Origin: Natronorubrum daqingense
Lineage (GTDB): Archaea > Halobacteriota > Halobacteria > Halobacteriales > Natrialbaceae
Reading direction: 5' to 3'
DNA length: 64,000 bases
Assembly (NCBI RefSeq): GCF_001971705.1
Contig: NZ_CP019327.1
Coordinates: 2,666,001 to 2,730,000 of the forward strand
The first letter of the stretch is position 1. The number at the start of each line of letters is the position of its first letter. Below, in pieces: positions 26,902-35,419 of the stretch. Position numbers and translations under genes: made by a program. A model generated the notes under the pieces. That model was not told the DNA's origin, searched no databases, and was given only the letters and a program-made list of their open reading frames with translations.

Positions 26902-27132
26902 ATGATTCGCGCATTCGTGTTGATCGACGTTGCGGCTGAAATGCCCGACTCGGTATGTCGAGCCGTCCGCGACAGCGACGACGTCCTCGAGGCCCACGTC
27001 GTCGCGGGGGACTTCGACGTGATCGCCGACCTCGAGGGCGACGATCCACACGACGTTCTCACGACGGTCACGTCGGACATCCGGCCGCTCGAGGGCGTCG
27101 GAACGACGCGAACGTACATCTGCCTCGACTGA
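26902..27132 (+). CDS. Stand-alone Lrp/AsnC ligand-binding (RAM) domain protein
   Basis: The 76-aa protein is one RAM domain: MIRAFVLIDVAAE, VLEAHVVAGDFDVIADLEG, ending GVGTTRTYICLD. It lacks the HTH of Lrp regulators. Such short proteins bind amino acids or partner with full-length Lrp proteins. It stands 40 nt before a MazG-like gene in the same direction. Confidence 0.85.
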   Translation: MIRAFVLIDVAAEMPDSVCRAVRDSDDVLEAHVVAGDFDVIADLEGDDPHDVLTTVTSDIRPLEGVGTTRTYICLD

Positions 27133-27172
27133 ATTCGGATCGTTTTTTCACGCGGCTGAAAAATTAGCTTCT

Positions 27173-27478
27173 ATGGACGAACAACAGACCGTCGCCGCGT
27201 TCGTCGACGAGTACGACCTCGAGACGCCCCCCGAGTTCCGACTGCTCGACCTCGTCTCGGAGGTCGGCGAACTCGGGAAGGACGCGAACACGTCGACCGG
27301 CTACGGCGATCTGCCGGCCGAACTGACCCTCGAGTCGGACGAGATCGGCGACGTGCTCTTTGCACTGCTCGCGCTGGCCGACTCGCTCGAGGTCGACGCC
27401 GGCGAGGCACTCGAGGAGGCACTGGAGAAGTACGAGCGGCGACTGGACGACGGCGGGACGGCCGGTTCGGGCGAGTAG
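27173..27478 (+). CDS. MazG-like nucleotide pyrophosphohydrolase
   Basis: The 101-aa helical protein has the MazG-type metal-binding pattern EVGELGKD (about 31-38) and DEIGDVLFALLALAD (about 63-77). MazG proteins hydrolyse (d)NTPs to monophosphates and pyrophosphate, cleaning the pool or lowering ppGpp. A TATA-like AAAAATTAGC lies just before the ATG. It is probably a single gene or in a short operon with the RAM-domain gene. Confidence 0.88.
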   Translation: MDEQQTVAAFVDEYDLETPPEFRLLDLVSEVGELGKDANTSTGYGDLPAELTLESDEIGDVLFALLALADSLEVDAGEALEEALEKYERRLDDGGTAGSGE

Positions 27479-27557
27479 CACGGTTGTCGGGGTCACCCCC
27501 GGATCTCGTGGTCGAGATCCGCGACGGAGGTTCCACTTCGGACCGACCAGACCTCGA

Positions 27558-27675
27558 GCGGTGGCGCGTGCTGTGTCGCGGCGAGCGAGCAGCGAGCCGC
27601 GGGACAACGGCACGCGAGGGAGAGCGAGTGAGCGTGCGAACGAGTGAATCGGTTGGGGAGGGTGTGGAATCCCGA
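27558..27675 (+). repeat. Dispersed repeat, copy B
   Basis: This copy runs from GCGGTGGCGCGTGCTGTG through CACGCGAGGGAGAGCGAG to GTGAATCGGTTGGGGAGG and GTGTGGAATCCC. It matches copy A at both ends with a different centre and lies 80 nt after the MazG-like gene. The 584-nt spacer 27479-28062 holds copies B and C and a short tandem array, and no supported gene. Confidence 0.7.
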
Positions 27676-27718
27676 GGTGCCAGTGTCTCAGGAGACATCG
27701 TAAGTTGACGATACTCTG

Positions 27719-27769
27719 TCTCTCTTCGATAGATATCTCTCTTCGACAGATGTCTCTCTTCGACAGTGT
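27719..27769 (+). repeat. Three tandem 17-bp repeats
   Basis: TCTCTCTTCGATAGATA, TCTCTCTTCGACAGATG and TCTCTCTTCGACAGTGT follow each other exactly. They lie in AT-richer DNA between dispersed-repeat copies B and C. Confidence 0.85.
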
Positions 27770-27882
27770 AGAATCGAAACGTCGAATTCGAAACGTGCGT
27801 GTGAGTAGTTGCTGTTCCGCTTCTTGGAGCGAGTGTACCGACGACGAGACGACGAGACGACGAGTGCGCTGCAATTGCTGGA

Positions 27883-28007
27883 CACGGTGATTTCCACGTC
27901 CTCCCCAGCCGATTCGTTCGGTCACTCCGCTCCCTCACTCATCCCTCGCGCAGTGTCAGTGGCGCACCCTCGCGAGACTCGAGTGCGCCACCAGCGCGCG
28001 CCACCGC
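27883..28007 (-). repeat. Dispersed repeat, copy C (inverted relative to B)
   Basis: On the minus strand this copy reads GCGGTGGCGCGCGCTGG, an internal palindrome (GGTGGCGCACTCGAG with its complement), CGCGAGGGATGAGTGAGG, GAATCGGCTGGGGAGG and CGTGGAAATCACCGTG. It faces copy B across about 207 nt, giving a large inverted arrangement. Confidence 0.7.
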
Positions 28008-28062
28008 AGGTCACGCAATCGAAGCGACGCGACGCCGTTCCAACACCGATCGAAAACGACGG

Positions 28063-29238
28063 TTACGGAACCACATCGGCCTCGACCGCGAGCACCGACG
28101 AGGCCGCCTCCCGGACCGCCTCGAGGTCGTCCGGCCGCGCGTAGACGCCCAGACGCCATATTTCGGCGGCACAGGCGTCCAATCCGGCGACCAGCGACGA
28201 TCGTTCCTCGAGGCGCCGAAGTTCGCCGTCCACGACGATCCGAGCCCTGGATTCGGGCGAACTCGGTTCGGAGGGACTGTCGACGATGACCGCGGCGGGA
28301 TCGACGCCGGCTACGTCGGCGATTTCGCGCTCGAGGTCGCGCGTGCGCTCGTACTCGAGGCCGGCGAATCGGTCGGGAACGTCGTCGCGTCGGGTCCAGA
28401 CCGCCCGCTTATAGAGTCGGCGTTCGCGCAGACGGGTCGAAAACTCGGCCGTCGGCGCGTGGTCCTCGAGTGTGGCGAGCAGTTCGGCGTCGGTCAACCG
28501 GGCGAATCGCTCGGCATCGATCGCGCCGTCGGCGAGGAGTCGTTCGCTGGCGCGATCGAGCATCGCGCCCGCGATCCGCGAGACGTGGTGTCGGTAGACG
28601 GTCGCGTTCATCAATGTTCGGGCGATCAGCGCGCTCTCGGCGGTCGCGACGTCGTCCGCCTCGAGGGCGAGCGTGCCGTCGACGGTTTGCAGCGAGTACA
28701 GCAATCGCGCGTGGTCGATCGTGCCGTAGGGAACCCCCGTGTGGTGGGCGTCCCGGACGAGGTAATCGAGGCGGTCGACGTCGAGCGGGCCGGAGACGAG
28801 TTCGCCGAAGGGACCCCGGCCGTCGACGGTCGCCGCGACGGCTTCCGGGTCGAGACCCTGCTCCTCGAGGGCGTCTCCAAGATCGCTGTCGGTCAAGAAC
28901 CACTCGATCTCGTCGTGGTGACGGCCGAGGTGGCGCTCGATGGCGGCTTCGGTCTGGTGGCCGAAGGGACCGTGGCCGACGTCGTGGACCAGCGCCGCGG
29001 CGCGCAGGCGCTCGGCGAGGTCAGCCTCGAGTTCCAGTCGGTCGACGGCGCGCGAGGCGAGGTGGTAGACGCCGAGGCTGTGTTCGAAACGGGTGTGGTT
29101 CGCGGAGGGATAGACGAGTTGAACCGTGCTCAGTTGGCGGATCGACCGCAGTCGTTGCATCGCTGCGGTGTCGAGGAGCGCCTCGGCAGTGGGACCGAGT
29201 TCGATGTAGTCGTGGACGCTGTCCTTGATCATCGTCAT
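28063..29238 (-). CDS. HD-domain phosphohydrolase (dNTPase/SAMHD1-like)
   Basis: The 391-aa protein has the HD metal site: SANHTRFEHSLGVYHLA, LVHDVGHGPFGH (the HD pair) and the later Asp in LDVDRLDYLVRD. The start MTMIKDSVHDYIELG is typical of archaeal members of this group. The C-terminal 150 residues are a helical and mixed domain, similar in layout to SAMHD1-like dNTP triphosphohydrolases. The likely role is nucleotide pool control, but other phosphate substrates are possible. Confidence 0.88.
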   Translation of the reverse strand: MTMIKDSVHDYIELGPTAEALLDTAAMQRLRSIRQLSTVQLVYPSANHTRFEHSLGVYHLASRAVDRLELEADLAERLRAAALVHDVGHGPFGHQTEAAIERHLGRHHDEIEWFLTDSDLGDALEEQGLDPEAVAATVDGRGPFGELVSGPLDVDRLDYLVRDAHHTGVPYGTIDHARLLYSLQTVDGTLALEADDVATAESALIARTLMNATVYRHHVSRIAGAMLDRASERLLADGAIDAERFARLTDAELLATLEDHAPTAEFSTRLRERRLYKRAVWTRRDDVPDRFAGLEYERTRDLEREIADVAGVDPAAVIVDSPSEPSSPESRARIVVDGELRRLEERSSLVAGLDACAAEIWRLGVYARPDDLEAVREAASSVLAVEADVVP

Positions 29239-29379
29239 CTGCAGATGTGTAGACTCTCGAGGGGAACGCCTTAGACGCGATGGTTCGACGACAACTCGGT
29301 CGGAGCCGTCGCATTCGCCGGCGATCGGCGGTCACACGCGTACGCGCTCGGTTCGAGCGTGCGACCGCCACCGATCCGC

Positions 29380-29435
29380 CTACAGTACCAGTCGCTCGAG
29401 TTGTCGGTCCGCTACAGTACTAGTCGCTCGAGTTG
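29380..29435 (-). repeat. Duplicated 3' tail of the small-kinase gene
   Basis: CAACTCGAGCGACTAGTACTGTAG, the last seven codons and stop of the kinase gene (29412-29435, minus strand), recurs at 29380-29403 with one mismatch, 32 nt further downstream. The second copy is outside the gene. Confidence 0.85.
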
Positions 29436-29912
29436 GTCGTGGGTTTCCTCGATCGTCTCCGAGTTGTCGATCACGACGTGTGCTCGCTCGAGCGGATCGA
29501 ACGACTCTCGGAGGAGCATGTGCTGTTCGAATTCGGCGTCGCTGATCGTCTCCGTCCGACTCTCGATGCGCTCTTTGACGACCTCGAGCGCGCAGGTTAC
29601 GTGGACGAAGCGAATTTCGGCACCGACCTCCTCGGCAACCGTCGCCGCGCGTTCGCGCTTCTCAGCCGACTGGAACGTCGCGTCGAGGACGACGTGGTCG
29701 CCGGACTCGAGGGTGTTACGTCCGCGTGAGAGGAGTTCCTCGTACGTCGCGGCGCTCTCATCGGCGGTGTACGACGGGTCGGAGAACAGCTGTTTTCGAA
29801 CCGCGTCACTGCGATATCGCGTCGCCGGGAATCGATCCGCCGTGTACGACGACGCCATCGACTTGCCGACGCCCGGGAGCCCGCAGTAGACGAGGAGCGT
29901 GGGGCGAGTCAC
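29412..29912 (-). CDS. Small P-loop kinase (AAA_33/zeta-toxin-like)
   Basis: The 166-aa protein has Walker A GLPGVGKS at about residues 11-18 and a lid-type Arg segment (RIESRTETISD). VVLDATFQSAEKRERA is a pattern of small kinases that phosphorylate metabolites, nucleosides or RNA ends. It ends with VIDNSETIEETHDQL. There is no toxin partner nearby. The substrate is unknown. The 3' end of the gene is duplicated just downstream. Confidence 0.82.
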   Translation of the reverse strand: MTRPTLLVYCGLPGVGKSMASSYTADRFPATRYRSDAVRKQLFSDPSYTADESAATYEELLSRGRNTLESGDHVVLDATFQSAEKRERAATVAEEVGAEIRFVHVTCALEVVKERIESRTETISDAEFEQHMLLRESFDPLERAHVVIDNSETIEETHDQLERLVL

Positions 29913-30100
29913 GGGCGCTAGTGGGGGAAACGGATACTAAACCGGTCCGGTTCTCGAGTGCGTTCACCCCGACTCGAGCGACCGTGACAGAGATGTCGAC
30001 GATCCGAAATCGATAGCAGGCTCGCGGATGTAACACACGATTCAACTGCAACTTGAATGGACAGAGACATATATTGACGGACGTTACGCAACTATCATTA

Positions 30101-30109
30101 TTTTTATAG
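30101..30109 (+). promoter_or_regulatory. TATA box of the phnD-phnC-phnE operon
   Basis: TTTTTATAG is centred 27 nt before the phnD ATG at 30132, predicting a leaderless transcript. Confidence 0.65.
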
Positions 30110-30131
30110 TGTCCGAATCCTCGTACTACGT

Positions 30132-31136
30132 ATGCCGGAACACACGCGCGGTGGGAGTGGCACGCGACGAACGTTTTTGAAAACGACTGGTGCAATCTCG
30201 CTCGCCGGACTGGCGGGTTGTTTGAGCGAAACCGATCACGGTATTCGGTTCATCCTCAACCCGGCGGAAGAACAGACCGACATCGTCGAAGAGTACACGC
30301 CGATGAAGGAGTACCTCGAGGACGAAACCGGCGAGGAGATCGACTTAGAGCCGGCGGGAAGCTACGTCGAAACGCTCGAAGCGCTCGAGACCGAGCAGGG
30401 AGAGCTCGCCGACACCTCGCCGACGGGCGTCCCCGGCGGAGACGGGTTCGCGGACGTCATCGGGATGCGAACGGCGTTCGGCGGGAATCAGTACTTCTCG
30501 ACGATCGTGACGCTTCCGGACAGCGACATCGAGGAACTCGCAGACCTCGAAGGCGAGCAGATCGCCGTCGGGGCCCAGCTCTCGGTGAGCGGAACGCTCG
30601 TGCCGGCGCTGATGCTCCAAGACGCTGGGCTCGATATCGGTGATTTCCCGAACACGCAGGACGCGCCTGATCTGGACATCAACGTCGCGGACGATCACGA
30701 CACGGCTCGCCAACAGTTAGAAGACGACCCGGACGTCGTCGCGGCGACGACGGGTGCATTCGCATCCGCGCCACAGATTCCACAGGAGCAGTTCGACGAG
30801 TACGAGGAGTTCGTCGAACACTCGGCCGAGTACGAGGGTGCCGGCAGCGACATCGACGACGACGACAGTCCAGAACTGCGACTGCTCGACGTCTCGGAAT
30901 CGCTGACTCGAGCCCCGATCATGGCTCGAAGCAACTGGGACGATCCAGCTCGCGACGAGATCGAACAGGCGCTGATCGACGCCGAAGAGGAGGACCTCAT
31001 TCCGGAGGGAACCGACGAAGACCTCGAACTCTGGTTTACGGGTATCGACGAAGCCGACCGCGACGACTACGAGTACGTCGACGAGGTCTTCGACGACCTC
31101 GGCCTCGAGTTCGAGGACTTCGACGACGAGGACTAA
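30132..31136 (+). CDS. phnD: Phosphate/phosphonate-type ABC transporter substrate-binding lipoprotein (PhnD)
   Basis: The 334-aa protein starts with a Tat signal (RRTFLKTTGAISLAGL) and lipobox AGC, so it is anchored outside the membrane. It matches the PhnD family: RFILNPAEEQTDIVEEYTPM, a ligand loop near YFSTIVTLPDSDI, and LEGEQIAVGAQLSVSGTLVP. It delivers a phosphonate, phosphite or similar anion to PhnE/PhnC. The tail is very acidic. It is the first gene of a three-gene operon; there are no C-P lyase genes in the window. Confidence 0.9.
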   Translation: MPEHTRGGSGTRRTFLKTTGAISLAGLAGCLSETDHGIRFILNPAEEQTDIVEEYTPMKEYLEDETGEEIDLEPAGSYVETLEALETEQGELADTSPTGVPGGDGFADVIGMRTAFGGNQYFSTIVTLPDSDIEELADLEGEQIAVGAQLSVSGTLVPALMLQDAGLDIGDFPNTQDAPDLDINVADDHDTARQQLEDDPDVVAATTGAFASAPQIPQEQFDEYEEFVEHSAEYEGAGSDIDDDDSPELRLLDVSESLTRAPIMARSNWDDPARDEIEQALIDAEEEDLIPEGTDEDLELWFTGIDEADRDDYEYVDEVFDDLGLEFEDFDDED

Positions 31137-31208
31137 CCGGTTAGTACCGTCCGCGGATTTCGACGGCGATTAAACAGGCAGCCAGCAATACTAGATAGAG
31201 AGTACAAA

Positions 31209-31982
31209 ATGGCCGGCATTCGTGTAGAGAACCTTACCAAAGAGTACGGGGACACGGTCGCACTCGATAACGTCTCGTTCGAAATCCACGAGGGAGAGTT
31301 CACCGTCGTTCTCGGAATCTCGGGATCGGGGAAATCAACCCTTCTCAGGTGTATTAACGGGCTTACGAAGCCTACGGAGGGACAGGTTGTTATCCAGGAC
31401 GGACCAGTCGTCGCACCTCGAGAAGAGATCGCGATGGTGTTTCAACAACACAACATCATCGGCGGAATGAGCGCGTACTCGAACGCGCTGAGTGGCGCGC
31501 TGGGACGGAACGGACTGACGACGAGTCTCCTTCGAACTCACGACCGGGAGGACAAATTGCAAGCGCTCGACGCCCTCGAAACCGTCGGGCTGCTCGACGA
31601 AGCCGAACAGCGCGCCGGGCAGATGAGCGGCGGACAACAACAGCGCGTCGGAATCGCCCGCGCGCTCGTTCAGAACCCGGATATTATCCTGGCCGACGAG
31701 CCAGTTGCGAGCCTCGATCCGGGAAGCGCCCAGGACGTGATGCGGTATCTCCTCGAGGCGGCCGACGAGCGAGGGTTGACGGCGATGATCAGCCTCCACC
31801 AGGTCAACCTCGCCCGCCAGTTCGGACAGCGGTTTATCGGCCTCGCTGACGGGCAACTCGTCTTCGACGGCTATCGCGACGACCTCACGTTCGACGTGAT
31901 CGACGACATCTACGGCGGTATCGATATGGAACAGTTTCTCTCCGGAGACGACACCGAGACCACGACCGAGGCGGTACGATGA
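31209..31982 (+). CDS. phnC: Phosphonate-type ABC transporter ATP-binding protein (PhnC)
   Basis: The 257-aa ATPase has Walker A GISGSGKST (about 38-46), the Q-loop VFQQHN, the signature MSGGQQQRVGIARALVQ, Walker B IILADEPVASLD and a switch His in MISLHQVN. The segment YSNALSGALGR is typical of PhnC-type proteins. It follows phnD by 72 nt and overlaps phnE by 4 nt. Confidence 0.93.
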   Translation: MAGIRVENLTKEYGDTVALDNVSFEIHEGEFTVVLGISGSGKSTLLRCINGLTKPTEGQVVIQDGPVVAPREEIAMVFQQHNIIGGMSAYSNALSGALGRNGLTTSLLRTHDREDKLQALDALETVGLLDEAEQRAGQMSGGQQQRVGIARALVQNPDIILADEPVASLDPGSAQDVMRYLLEAADERGLTAMISLHQVNLARQFGQRFIGLADGQLVFDGYRDDLTFDVIDDIYGGIDMEQFLSGDDTETTTEAVR

Positions 31983-32866
31983 GTACGGATTCCACGCTCG
32001 AGCGACGCCTCGAGAAGATCAAACTGACGCGCCGGATTCGGTGGGTTACGTACGCGTTTCTGGCGGTCGCCTTCGCCGCCGCGTTCTACGGCTCGCTGCT
32101 GTTGGTCAACTTCTCGGTCGGTGACCTCGTCAACCAGATGCCGACGTTCATCGATCGGGTCCAGCAGTATAACCCGAACTGGGAGTTCATCAGTGAGGCA
32201 AACCTCTTCCGCGAGTCGGGCATTACGCTCGCAATCGGCTTCGCCGGAACGGTCATGGGTATACCGTTCGCGTTGCTACTCGGCGTCCTCGGAAGCGGAC
32301 GGGTCATGCCGTTCCCGTTTAACTTCCTGTTCAGGACGATCATGGGCATTTCACGGGCGATTCCGGCCCTGATCTGGTTCCTGATCTTCGTCCCGCTTGC
32401 CGGGCTGACAGCCGTGACGGCGACGATTGCCATCGCGGTGAGCACGGTCGGCAATCTCGGCCGACTGTTCACGGACGAACTCGAGGAGGTCAAAACGGGG
32501 CCGATCGAAGCGATGGAAACGACGGGGGCCTCCCAGTCACAGACCGTCGTATTCGGAATGCTCAGTCAGGTCAAGACGTCGTTCATCGCGTGGACGCTGT
32601 ACATCTTCGAGGTGAACGTCCGGCAGGCCGTCACGCTCGGACTGCTCGGCGGTGGCGGTATCGGATACATCATCCAGGCTCGACAGGGAATGCGGGCCTA
32701 CGGGGACATGATGGCCGGTATCGTCGTCGTCCTCGTCCTGATCGTCCTCGTCGAGATGGCCAGCCAGCAGCTTCGATCCTACCTCCGGGACGACGAAGAG
32801 GCAGACGGACTGGTCGAACTCGTCCTCGGACTTCCACAGCGAATGGCCGAATCGGTGCTCAAGTAA
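31979..32866 (+). CDS. phnE: Phosphonate-type ABC transporter permease (PhnE)
   Basis: The 295-aa protein has about six membrane helices: one near the N-terminus at 20-42, then a periplasmic-side segment (PTFIDRVQQYNPNWEF), then the permease core. The EAA loop is EAMETTGASQSQTVVFGML. The last hydrophobic helix is near residues 245-262. It forms the membrane channel with PhnC and PhnD. Only one permease gene is present, so a homodimer is expected. Confidence 0.92.
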   Translation: MSTDSTLERRLEKIKLTRRIRWVTYAFLAVAFAAAFYGSLLLVNFSVGDLVNQMPTFIDRVQQYNPNWEFISEANLFRESGITLAIGFAGTVMGIPFALLLGVLGSGRVMPFPFNFLFRTIMGISRAIPALIWFLIFVPLAGLTAVTATIAIAVSTVGNLGRLFTDELEEVKTGPIEAMETTGASQSQTVVFGMLSQVKTSFIAWTLYIFEVNVRQAVTLGLLGGGGIGYIIQARQGMRAYGDMMAGIVVVLVLIVLVEMASQQLRSYLRDDEEADGLVELVLGLPQRMAESVLK

Positions 32867-32902
32867 CGACGCGATTTTCTTCTCCGTTTTCCGCCGAGCC
32901 AG

Positions 32903-33634
32903 CTACTCCGTTCGACTCGAGTGCACAGCAAACCCGAGTGCTCGAGCGCGCTGGACGAACAACGCTGCGACGTCTTCTCCCCGCTCGAGGACGGGAGGTT
33001 CGCACTCGAGGGTCGGACGCTCGTGGTCGCCGTTCGGGAGGTACCGTGCGAGTTCGTCCCGACCGACGGCGCTGTCGGCCGCGTCGACCAGTCGTTCGTC
33101 GGCGCTCGAGAGGTCGATTTCGAACGCCTCGCGGACGACCTCGGCGAGGTTGGCTTCGGCGCGGGTGTAACCCGGAAGACTTCGCTTGACCGGCGCGGGG
33201 ACGTCCGCCAGGTACGCCTCGGTGGCGTCGTGGAGGAGCCCCCACCGGATCGCGTCCCGACTGCCCCCGCGCGCTTCGACCTCGTGGCTCACGTGAACCG
33301 AGTGACGAGCGACGCTGTAGAACTCCGTCCCCTGACCCGCAAATCGGGTGAGATGGGAGAGTGCGTGAGCGATGTCGTCGAGCGAAAGAGCGTCGGGATC
33401 GGCCTCGAGCGGCGTGATCCGTCCGCCGGTTCGCGTGTCGATCGTCCCGTGGCCGCCGTTCGCCTCGGCGAGGAGCGCCTGCAGTTCGCCCACGACGGCT
33501 TCGACTCGAGTCCGAAGAGCCGATCCGCCCTCGTGACTCGTTCGCTGCGTCCGTCTGAGCGTGGCGAGTTCGTCCTCGAGTTGCTCGAGTCGTCGCTCGA
33601 GGGAGCCGTTCTCGTCGCCGCCGAGACCATTCAT
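32903..33634 (-). CDS. HD-family hydrolase (5'-deoxynucleotidase YfbR-like)
   Basis: The 243-aa protein starts at ATG 33634 with a coiled-coil-like N-terminus (LERRLEQLEDELATLRR, about 12-60). The HD domain follows with HVSHEVEARGG, WGLLHDATEAYLADVPAPVK and a later DAADSAVGRDEL. The pattern HDATEAYLxDxPxPxK is that of YfbR-like 5'-deoxynucleotidases. The N-terminal coiled coil is an addition that could mediate dimerisation. Confidence 0.85.
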   Translation of the reverse strand: MNGLGGDENGSLERRLEQLEDELATLRRTQRTSHEGGSALRTRVEAVVGELQALLAEANGGHGTIDTRTGGRITPLEADPDALSLDDIAHALSHLTRFAGQGTEFYSVARHSVHVSHEVEARGGSRDAIRWGLLHDATEAYLADVPAPVKRSLPGYTRAEANLAEVVREAFEIDLSSADERLVDAADSAVGRDELARYLPNGDHERPTLECEPPVLERGEDVAALFVQRARALGFAVHSSRTE

Positions 33635-33738
33635 GGGCTGACGTTCAGGGTAGATTGACAAAAGCGATCCGTTGAACGGCGGCTGCAGTACGCAAGGAAA
33701 ACACACACCCGACTCGGCATCGTGTTCTCCTCATCACC

Positions 33739-34452
33739 GTGTTCGACGGACGCGAGGCGCTCCGATCCCCACCGAGTGCACACCGACGAGCGGTCGTTCT
33801 CGGCGTCTGCTCGACAGAACTGGCGTCGTTGGCTGGCTGTCTCGAGGAAACCGATCCCGGATCACCCGCATCGGGCGACGACGGCGACGACGCTGCGCGC
33901 GAGACGTCGTCCGACGAGGTGGAGACGATCGACGCGCCGGGGAGCACGGCGGGAACGGTCGCCGTCCCAGCACCCGAACGGATCCAACTCGTCAACTTCA
34001 CGCGACGACTGTGTCCGACCAGCGAGGGGCTGCTGGCGGAGATCGACGACGCTCGCGCGGAACTCGCCGAATCCGAGTCGATCGAGGCTGACGAAACCGT
34101 CGACACGCTCTCCGTCATCGACGGCGACAGCGACGAACGACCCACGGAGGACGAACTAGCCGAGTGGTGGGACGACCACGACGGCGACTGGCCGATCGGG
34201 TTCGACGACGACGGCTCGCTCTCCGAGGCCCTCGAGATAGCCGTGCGCCCGACGACGGTCGTCCTCGACGACACCGGGACGGTTCACTGGCGAACCGAAG
34301 GCGACACGAGCGCAAGCAACATCGCCAGCGCGGTCGAATCGGCGCTCGAGGACGGTGACGGTGACGTCGATGCCGACGATGACGGTGATGTCGATGCCGA
34401 CGATGACGGTGACATCGATACCGACGACACTGATAGCGACGACGAAACGTAA
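33739..34452 (+). CDS. Degenerate thioredoxin-like (TlpA-type) lipoprotein with acidic repeat tail
   Basis: The 237-aa protein starts at GTG 33739 with a Tat-like RRAVVLGVCSTELASLAGC lipobox. A disordered acidic linker follows, then a TlpA/SCO-like fold. VNFTRRLCPTSEGLL aligns with the VNFWATWCPPC region but keeps a single Cys. WPIGFDDDGSLSEALEI and VRPTTVVLDDTGTVHWRTEG are the cis-Pro region. The last 30 residues are repeats of DGDVDADD. Loss of one Cys argues against dithiol redox activity. It may be a copper or haem-assembly chaperone or a structural homologue. Confidence 0.72.
   Translation: MFDGREALRSPPSAHRRAVVLGVCSTELASLAGCLEETDPGSPASGDDGDDAARETSSDEVETIDAPGSTAGTVAVPAPERIQLVNFTRRLCPTSEGLLAEIDDARAELAESESIEADETVDTLSVIDGDSDERPTEDELAEWWDDHDGDWPIGFDDDGSLSEALEIAVRPTTVVLDDTGTVHWRTEGDTSASNIASAVESALEDGDGDVDADDDGDVDADDDGDIDTDDTDSDDET
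34357..34428 (+). repeat. Three in-frame 24-bp repeats
   Basis: Units at 34357, 34381 and 34405, each 24 bp and starting GACGGTGA, encode DGDVDADD, DGDVDADD and DGDIDTDD at the C-terminus of the thioredoxin-like lipoprotein. They preserve the frame and acidic charge. Confidence 0.9.
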
Positions 34453-34520
34453 CCACCGGGCAACCCGGCATCGCGTCGCTCGCCCTCGAGTTTAAATACG
34501 AACGGGCGGCCAACCGTGGC

Positions 34521-35297
34521 ATGATCGACGACGCGATTCGCGTGCTCGCGGGTGACTGTACGGTCATCGCCGAGGACGCAGACCGCGAGGAGTACCGCGG
34601 GCGTGTGACGACCATCGTCAAACCCGATAACACCGTCTTAGTCCACGACAGCGACGGCTACCAGCCCGTCGCGTGGCTCACTCGAGCCGACAGCGTCTCG
34701 AGCGACCGCGCGGGCGACTTCACGCTCGTCGCGAAAAAAGACACGCAGACGCTGCGAATTGCCGCCCACGAGCAGGACGGCTTCGCGCACTATCCGGTCT
34801 CTCGAGCGGGAACGCCGATCGGGCACTGTCCGGCGTGTGAAGGTGCACTCGTGCGCTCGAACGGCGTCAACTGTGTCAGTTGCGAAACCCGCTATGCCAT
34901 CCCCTCGGATGCGACGATCCGCGACGAGCACAGCGACTGTGCGTGTGGCTTGCCACGGATGCGCGTCGAGCGCGGCCTCGCGTTCGACATCTGTCTGGAC
35001 CGTGGCTGTGAGTCCCTCGACGAGGCCGTTTCGACGGCCTTCGACCGCGAGTGGGAGTGCCCGGTAGACGACTGCGACGGCGACCTTCGGATCCTCCGTC
35101 GCGGCGGCCTCATCGCCGGCTGTGAGCACTACCCCGACTGCGACACCGGCTTCGTCGTTCCCACCGGCGTCGTCGACGGTGAGTGTGGCTGTGGGCTCCC
35201 GACGTTCGAAACCCGGAGCGGAACGCGTTGTCTCGACGCGACCTGCGAGCAGGTCCGAAAACGGACGCTCGAGGCCGAGTACACGGCTGGTAACTAA
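34521..35297 (+). CDS. DUF91/NucS-N-like protein with zinc-ribbon repeats
   Basis: The 258-aa protein begins with a small beta domain (RVLAGDCTVIAED, VLVHDSDGYQPVAWL) like the N-terminal DUF91/NucS region. Several cysteine clusters follow: CPACEGAL with CVSCETRY, CACGLPRMRVERGLAFDICL, CPVDDCDGDL with CEHYPDCDTGF, and CGCGLPTFETRSGTRCL. The later clusters resemble topoisomerase-I C-terminal zinc ribbons. No NucS nuclease domain is present. A nucleic-acid-binding role is likely; I cannot be more specific. It precedes endA by 122 nt. Confidence 0.8.
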   Translation: MIDDAIRVLAGDCTVIAEDADREEYRGRVTTIVKPDNTVLVHDSDGYQPVAWLTRADSVSSDRAGDFTLVAKKDTQTLRIAAHEQDGFAHYPVSRAGTPIGHCPACEGALVRSNGVNCVSCETRYAIPSDATIRDEHSDCACGLPRMRVERGLAFDICLDRGCESLDEAVSTAFDREWECPVDDCDGDLRILRRGGLIAGCEHYPDCDTGFVVPTGVVDGECGCGLPTFETRSGTRCLDATCEQVRKRTLEAEYTAGN

Positions 35298-35419
35298 CGA
35301 GCGGGTGAGCGCCGAGCAACACGGCTACCGATCGAGTGAGCGGCGGGCAGCACGAACTCGAGGCGTACCCGGCGAGAATCGATCCGCACGCACTTAATCC
35401 CGCACGCCAAAAGCCGGGT

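Noticed and set aside
27171-27938. Minus-strand ORFs of 253-255 codons
   Set aside because: They run across the MazG-like gene and repeat copies B and C, and are Arg/Ser-rich shadows.
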